From Phycisphaerae bacterium (lineage in GTDB: Bacteria; Planctomycetota; Phycisphaerae; Sedimentisphaerales; Anaerobacaceae), in the NCBI GenBank assembly GCA_030630315.1, contig DAOVNI010000034.1:1-9616 (forward strand): a stretch of DNA of 9,616 nucleotides. The letters are read 5' to 3'. Numbering within the stretch: the first letter of the stretch is position 1; each line of letters opens with the position of its first letter. Of the stretch, positions 6,391 to 9,616 are shown piece after piece. Both the position numbers and the translations under genes were made by a program. The notes under the pieces are model-generated. The model made no database searches, was not told the DNA's origin, and saw nothing but the letters and a program-made list of their open reading frames with translations.

Positions 6391-6437
6391 CGGCTACGCC
6401 TCGTACCCCCCTAAAAAGTATAAAGCAAAAACGGCTT

Positions 6438-6478
6438 CTTTCCCCCCAAAGCTCTTACGAGGGGGGAAAGTGTTTTTT
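6438..6478 (+). terminator. Strong intrinsic terminator, plus strand
   Basis: CTTTCCCCCC (6438-6447) pairs perfectly with GGGGGGAAAG (6461-6470), a 10-bp stem around a 13-base loop, followed at once by TGTTTTTT (6471-6478). It is oriented for plus-strand transcription, yet no plus-strand gene lies between it and the tRNA region. It ends where the ribosome binding site of the next ORF begins (6479), so it ends an upstream non-coding transcript or attenuates that ORF. Confidence 0.85.
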
Positions 6479-6491
6479 AAGGAGCTGAACG

Positions 6492-6701
6492 ATGGATGAA
6501 TTATTCGAAAAATTCGAACGCTTCGTCAGCGGCTACGCTCGATGGGCTGTTTTCACGATGAATCCGCTGTCGAAAGGGCTGTCTTCGGCCAACTCCTGCG
6601 ATGGCACAAAATCAAACTTACACATAATACTTGACACTATCCTGTACGAAATCCTTCTTGAACGATTGAGACTCAGAGGATATAATAAGTGGTTAGCTTA
6701 G
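6492..6701 (+). CDS. Hypothetical small protein (69 aa)
   Basis: I do not recognise this protein. ATG 6492 follows a full AAGGAG (6479-6484) with a 7-base spacing, which favours translation. The N-terminal part (DELFEKFERFVSGYARWAVF) could form an amphipathic helix, and the C-terminal part (LHIILDTILYEILLERLRLR) another Leu/Ile-rich helix; there is no signal peptide or membrane segment. Its 3' third overlaps the strong sulfatase promoter at 6658-6686, so the end may not be under protein selection. It may be a genuine small gene under terminator control, or the truncated start of a lost gene. Confidence 0.4.
   Translation: MDELFEKFERFVSGYARWAVFTMNPLSKGLSSANSCDGTKSNLHIILDTILYEILLERLRLRGYNKWLA
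6658..6686 (+). promoter_or_regulatory. Near-consensus sigma70 promoter for the sulfatase
   Basis: TTGAAC (6658-6663), a spacer of exactly 17 bases and a perfect TATAAT (6681-6686). Transcription would start near 6693, leaving a leader of about 104 bases to the sulfatase ATG at 6797. It lies inside the 3' end of the small ORF at 6492-6701. An additional TTGACA at 6631-6636 has no matching -10. Confidence 0.75.
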
Positions 6702-6796
6702 TAAGTGTTTAACAGAAAAGTTGCGTTACTTTGTAGTTGTCTCGTATGAGTAAATGTACCATACAGGAAGAGTCTTATCGTTTCAAAGGATAGCTC

Positions 6797-8215
6797 ATGA
6801 ATATGCAAAACAGACGGGATTTTCTCAAGACTCTCGCTCTTGGCGCGGCCGCTGTGTCCCTGTCGGGATGTGGTTTCAGCGGTTTGACCGCTCCGGCCTC
6901 GGAGAAGCGAACGAACATCGTCCTTATTATGATCGACGATCTGGGCTGGATGGACCTGCAATGCCAGGGCAACAAGCGGCTCGATACGCCGAACATCAAT
7001 CGGCTCGCAACGCAGGGAATGCGGTTCACCGATTTCTACGCGGCCGCTCCGGTCTGTTCACCTACACGGGCGGCGATTATGACGGGCCAGTCGCCGGCCC
7101 GCCTCGGTCTGACCACACACATCCCCGACCGCCCGCAGTTCGCGCCAAAAAACGCAACGCTGCTTTCGGCAAAGACACGCGACCATTTGCCGCTCAAGCA
7201 CGTGACAATTGCCGAGTGGCTCAAAGAAGCCGGTTATGCCACGGCATTTATGGGCAAGTGGCACCTGTCGGGCAGGAGGGCGCCGGCCGGGCAAGGCCCC
7301 ACCGAACCGGAACTGCGACCTGAGTACCAGGGTTTCGACGTGAACATCGGCGGCTGCGATTACGGCGGACCGCCGACCTACTTTGATCCGTACCGTATCC
7401 CCAACATCAAGCCCCGCCGCAAGGGCGAGTACCTGCCAGACCGTCTGGCCGATGAGACGATAGCATTCATTCAGGCACACCAGGACCAGCCGTTTTTTGT
7501 AGCGCTGTGGAATTACACGGTGCACTGGCCTATGGAGGCCCCGCAGGACCTCGTCGACAAGTATGAGCAGCGAGTCGGGCCCGGACTCAAAGACCCTCGA
7601 TACGGCGCGATGATCGAGGCAATGGATACCGCGATTGGGCGTGTCCTGAGCACGCTCGATGAGTTAAAGCTCACCCCTCAAACTCTGGTTATCTTCACGT
7701 CCGACAATGGCGGCTTCGACGGCGTCTCCGATAATCGCCCGTTGCGGGCAAGCAAGGGACACCTCTACGAGGGCGGCATCCGCGTGCCGCTGATTATACG
7801 CTGGCCCGGCGTGGTCCGAGCAAACACCCTCTGCCGAACGCCGGTGGTCAGCATGGATTTTTACCCTACGCTGCTGGATGTGGCGAACCTGACTAAAACC
7901 GGCAAGACGCTCGACGGCGAAAGCATCGTACCACTGCTAAAGCAGACCGGCCGGCTCAAACGCAAGGCGATTTACTTCCACTATCCCAACTACGCCTGGC
8001 ATGGCTCCAACCGCCTCGGCGGCGTGATCCGCGAAGGCGATTACAAGCTCATCGAGCGATACGACGACGGTTCAGTCGAATTGTACAACCTCGCCGACGA
8101 CCTCAGCGAAGAGCGAGACCTATCCGGAAAAATGCCCAAAAAGGCCGCCGAATTGAAACGCAAACTCGATGACTGGCTCGCCGAATCCGGAGCGATAATG
8201 CCTGAACGGCTGTAG
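6797..8215 (+). CDS. Tat-exported lipoprotein sulfatase (type I, formylglycine-dependent)
   Basis: The protein has 472 residues. The N terminus has a twin-arginine motif NRRDFLK (residues 5-11), a hydrophobic stretch and a lipobox LSGC with C25, so export by Tat in folded form and lipid anchoring are predicted. The sulfatase domain starts at TNIVLIMIDDLGWMD (39-53), whose D47 and D48 are metal ligands. The signature CSPTRA places C87 as the residue converted to formylglycine; the Cys form is the type matured by FGE or anaerobic SME. GKWH at 153-156 and SDNGG around D303-N304 complete the active site. Substrate specificity cannot be read off; sulfated polysaccharides are the usual targets in planctomycetes. 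ATG 6797 has AAAGGA upstream with a 6-base gap. The gene is GC-richer than its surroundings on the left, and convergent with the oxidoreductase gene. No maturation enzyme is in the window. Confidence 0.95.
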   Translation: MNMQNRRDFLKTLALGAAAVSLSGCGFSGLTAPASEKRTNIVLIMIDDLGWMDLQCQGNKRLDTPNINRLATQGMRFTDFYAAAPVCSPTRAAIMTGQSPARLGLTTHIPDRPQFAPKNATLLSAKTRDHLPLKHVTIAEWLKEAGYATAFMGKWHLSGRRAPAGQGPTEPELRPEYQGFDVNIGGCDYGGPPTYFDPYRIPNIKPRRKGEYLPDRLADETIAFIQAHQDQPFFVALWNYTVHWPMEAPQDLVDKYEQRVGPGLKDPRYGAMIEAMDTAIGRVLSTLDELKLTPQTLVIFTSDNGGFDGVSDNRPLRASKGHLYEGGIRVPLIIRWPGVVRANTLCRTPVVSMDFYPTLLDVANLTKTGKTLDGESIVPLLKQTGRLKRKAIYFHYPNYAWHGSNRLGGVIREGDYKLIERYDDGSVELYNLADDLSEERDLSGKMPKKAAELKRKLDDWLAESGAIMPERL

Positions 8216-8311
8216 TCAAGAGAAACCGAATCTTAGCGGCTGCGTATGATACCCGCACCCCCGCTTAAATACGCCCCCCGCCAATTGAAATCGCCGGGAG
8301 AACCGGCCACG

Positions 8312-8330
8312 AGCCCTTTGCCAAGGGGCT
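8312..8330. repeat. Hairpin between convergent genes
   Basis: AGCCCTTT/AAGGGGCT forms an 8-bp stem (one T-G pair) with a GCC loop in the 149-base spacer between the sulfatase and oxidoreductase stops. No T-run follows directly on either strand, so bidirectional termination is only a guess. Confidence 0.35.
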
Positions 8331-8364
8331 GCCTGCGGTCAGTGTGTTTTCTGACGAATACGAC

Positions 8365-9616
8365 TTACAAGGTCCAGCCGTCCCGGAAAGGAGGACGAAC
8401 GTATTTGTCGGCCTCTTCGTTGTTGGTGATCCGCATATTCTTGACGTCCCAGATCAATTTTCGATTCTGGTTTCGTATGGCCAGCACGCCAAGCAGCGCC
8501 ATCTCCGTCAGCGGTCCGCCGTAGTCGAAGTTTGAGCTCGCCGGCTTACCACCTTTACAGGCGAGTATCCAATCCTTGTGATGGCCTTGCGAACGCGCTA
8601 TAGTCTTATCAGGCATCTTGTCCTTGTATGCCTGCATCTTGCTTTCCGGGATGATTCGCACCCCGCCGGCGCCGTGGGACCCGTGCATAATGTTGCCGTT
8701 CTCCCCAACAAGCAAGGCGCCCTCGCCGCCGAATCTTCGCTCAATCTCCATATCTTTCGGCCGTGGTGGTCTCAGCCTGCCGTCCGACCAGCTCAGCTCC
8801 ACAGCCGGCATCTTCCCCCGCGCCGGGAACTTAAAGCGAACTATCGAAGCAACAGCATAAGTCTCCTCTATGATTTTAGGATCATAAGCCGTTGTTGTCG
8901 CCTCGACCTCGATAGTATCCACTTCGCCTAATTTCAGCGCCCAGAACACCGGATCCAGGATATGACAGCCCATATCCCCCAAAGCTCCGGTGCCGAAATC
9001 AACCCAACCCCGCCACTTGAATGGCAGATAGGCGGGATGATAGGGACGATCCTGTGCAGGCCCAAGCCAGAGGTCCCAATCCAGTCCCTCAGGGACAGGT
9101 GGCGTGTCTTCGGGACGTCTCATGTTCACGGCAAAGGCCGCTCCGCCGGAAGGCCGACTGCTCCAGGCATAGACTTCTCGGACATCGCCGATGGCCCCGT
9201 CCCAGACCCACTCGCACATCATGCGAATCTGCTCCGAAGAATGCCCCTGGTTGCCCATCTGGGTCTGGACCTTGTACTTACGGGCAGCCTCCGTGATCTG
9301 GCGGACCTCGTATATCGAATGAGCAAGCGGCTTCTCGCAATAAACATGCTTGCCCATCTTGATCGCCTGCATCACCGCCACTGCGTGCGTATGGTCGGGG
9401 GTCGCGACAATCACCGCGTCAATCGATTTGTCCATCTCATCCAACATCACGCGGAAGTCCTTGTATCTCTTCGCTTTCGGATACGCCTTGAACATGTTCG
9501 ACGCGCGATTCTCGTCCACATCACATAATGCGACAAAGTTCTCACTTTTGCACCCGTTGATGTTGGCACGCCCCCGCCCGCCGGAGCCGACCACGGCGAT
9601 ATTCAGTTTGTTGCTC
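8365..9616 (-). CDS. Gfo/Idh/MocA-family oxidoreductase, 5' end cut by window edge
   Basis: The frame stays open to the right edge (last full codon at 9613-9615), so the N terminus, which in this planctomycete type often carries a Tat signal, is missing. Just inside the edge, LNIAVVGSGGRGRANI is the Rossmann beta-alpha-beta NAD(P)-binding motif, so the GTG at 9594 is internal to the fold and not the true start. Counting from that GTG, VATPDHTHAVAVMQAIKMGKHVYCEKPLAH (split here only by position) spans 63-92, with catalytic-type K88 in EKP, and GDMGCH (206-211) supplies the His of the active site. The C-terminal half matches the GFO_IDH_MocA_C2 type. Such enzymes oxidise, reduce or epimerise sugars and inositols. 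Beside a sulfatase it may process a released sugar; the exact substrate is unknown. The stop is at 8365-8367, convergent with the sulfatase. Confidence 0.9.
   Translation of the reverse strand, partial: SNKLNIAVVGSGGRGRANINGCKSENFVALCDVDENRASNMFKAYPKAKRYKDFRVMLDEMDKSIDAVIVATPDHTHAVAVMQAIKMGKHVYCEKPLAHSIYEVRQITEAARKYKVQTQMGNQGHSSEQIRMMCEWVWDGAIGDVREVYAWSSRPSGGAAFAVNMRRPEDTPPVPEGLDWDLWLGPAQDRPYHPAYLPFKWRGWVDFGTGALGDMGCHILDPVFWALKLGEVDTIEVEATTTAYDPKIIEETYAVASIVRFKFPARGKMPAVELSWSDGRLRPPRPKDMEIERRFGGEGALLVGENGNIMHGSHGAGGVRIIPESKMQAYKDKMPDKTIARSQGHHKDWILACKGGKPASSNFDYGGPLTEMALLGVLAIRNQNRKLIWDVKNMRITNNEEADKYVRPPFRDGWTL

Larger units (their letters stand above)
5819..6437. other. Gene-free, hairpin-rich block of unknown function
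   Basis: About 780 bases between 5710 and 6491 contain no convincing protein gene. From about 5820 to 6060 the plus strand is strongly pyrimidine-rich (purine-rich on the minus strand), with a repeat GTCAAAT(C/T)CT at 5841-5850 and 5871-5880 flanking a CTCTT/AAGAG dyad (5849-5861). From about 6180 onward it is full of stems. GCATC (6188-6192) pairs with GATGC (6217-6221) enclosing GAGCC/GGCTC (6200-6214). CGTGC/GCACG is at 6257-6274, and CACGGCT/AGCCGTG at 6277-6293. A small GCCCGA/TCGGGC stem is at 6322-6340, and tandem hairpins follow at 6336-6390. Open frames here have no recognisable protein motif. A structured RNA, a decayed mobile element, or a long leader of the DUF6259 gene are all possible. 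Confidence 0.45.

Overview
The window looks like a chromosomal segment of a Planctomycetota bacterium, most likely of the Phycisphaerae. This is inferred from gene content, not from a marker gene: a Tat-exported lipoprotein sulfatase, a DUF6259-type secreted glycoside-hydrolase-like protein, a GFO_IDH_MocA_C2-type oxidoreductase, a Lys-tailed SANT/Myb-like small protein, and intergenic spacers full of short dyads and repeat-like sequence. GC is moderate and rises in the sulfatase gene.

Layout. Positions 1-137 hold a short direct repeat and no gene. A small basic DNA-binding protein lies on the minus strand (138-389) with a consensus-like promoter facing it. Divergent from it is a fused metX-metW gene (625-2433), followed by nikR (2513-2926), a strong hairpin, a promoter and a tRNA-Val(CAC) gene (3049-3122). 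Positions 3123-3450 carry no convincing gene. A secreted 752-residue glycoside-hydrolase-like protein is on the minus strand (3451-5709). Positions 5710-6491 are gene-poor and rich in hairpins, ending in a textbook intrinsic terminator on the plus strand. A 69-codon ORF of unknown function starts 13 bases after that terminator. A near-consensus sigma70 promoter inside its 3' end drives the sulfatase (6797-8215). The convergent oxidoreductase gene (8365-9616, minus) is cut by the right edge.

The left half is housekeeping: methionine synthesis, nickel regulation and a tRNA. The right half is a carbohydrate-scavenging neighbourhood. The sulfatase would remove sulfate esters, the DUF6259 protein may cleave glycosidic bonds, and the Gfo/Idh/MocA enzyme may oxidise or epimerise sugars. 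They are not one operon. The switch between the two halves falls right after the tRNA gene.

The parts most worth a second look are three. The first is the MetX-MetW fusion, whose linker looks like a converted intergenic spacer. The second is the structured non-coding block at 6277-6478, with two paralogous hairpins that show compensatory base changes, an alternative competing stem and a terminator ending at a ribosome binding site. The third is the possible REP-like family of CACGG/CCGTG dyads. No recognisable CRISPR array, transposase, integrase or defence gene is present.
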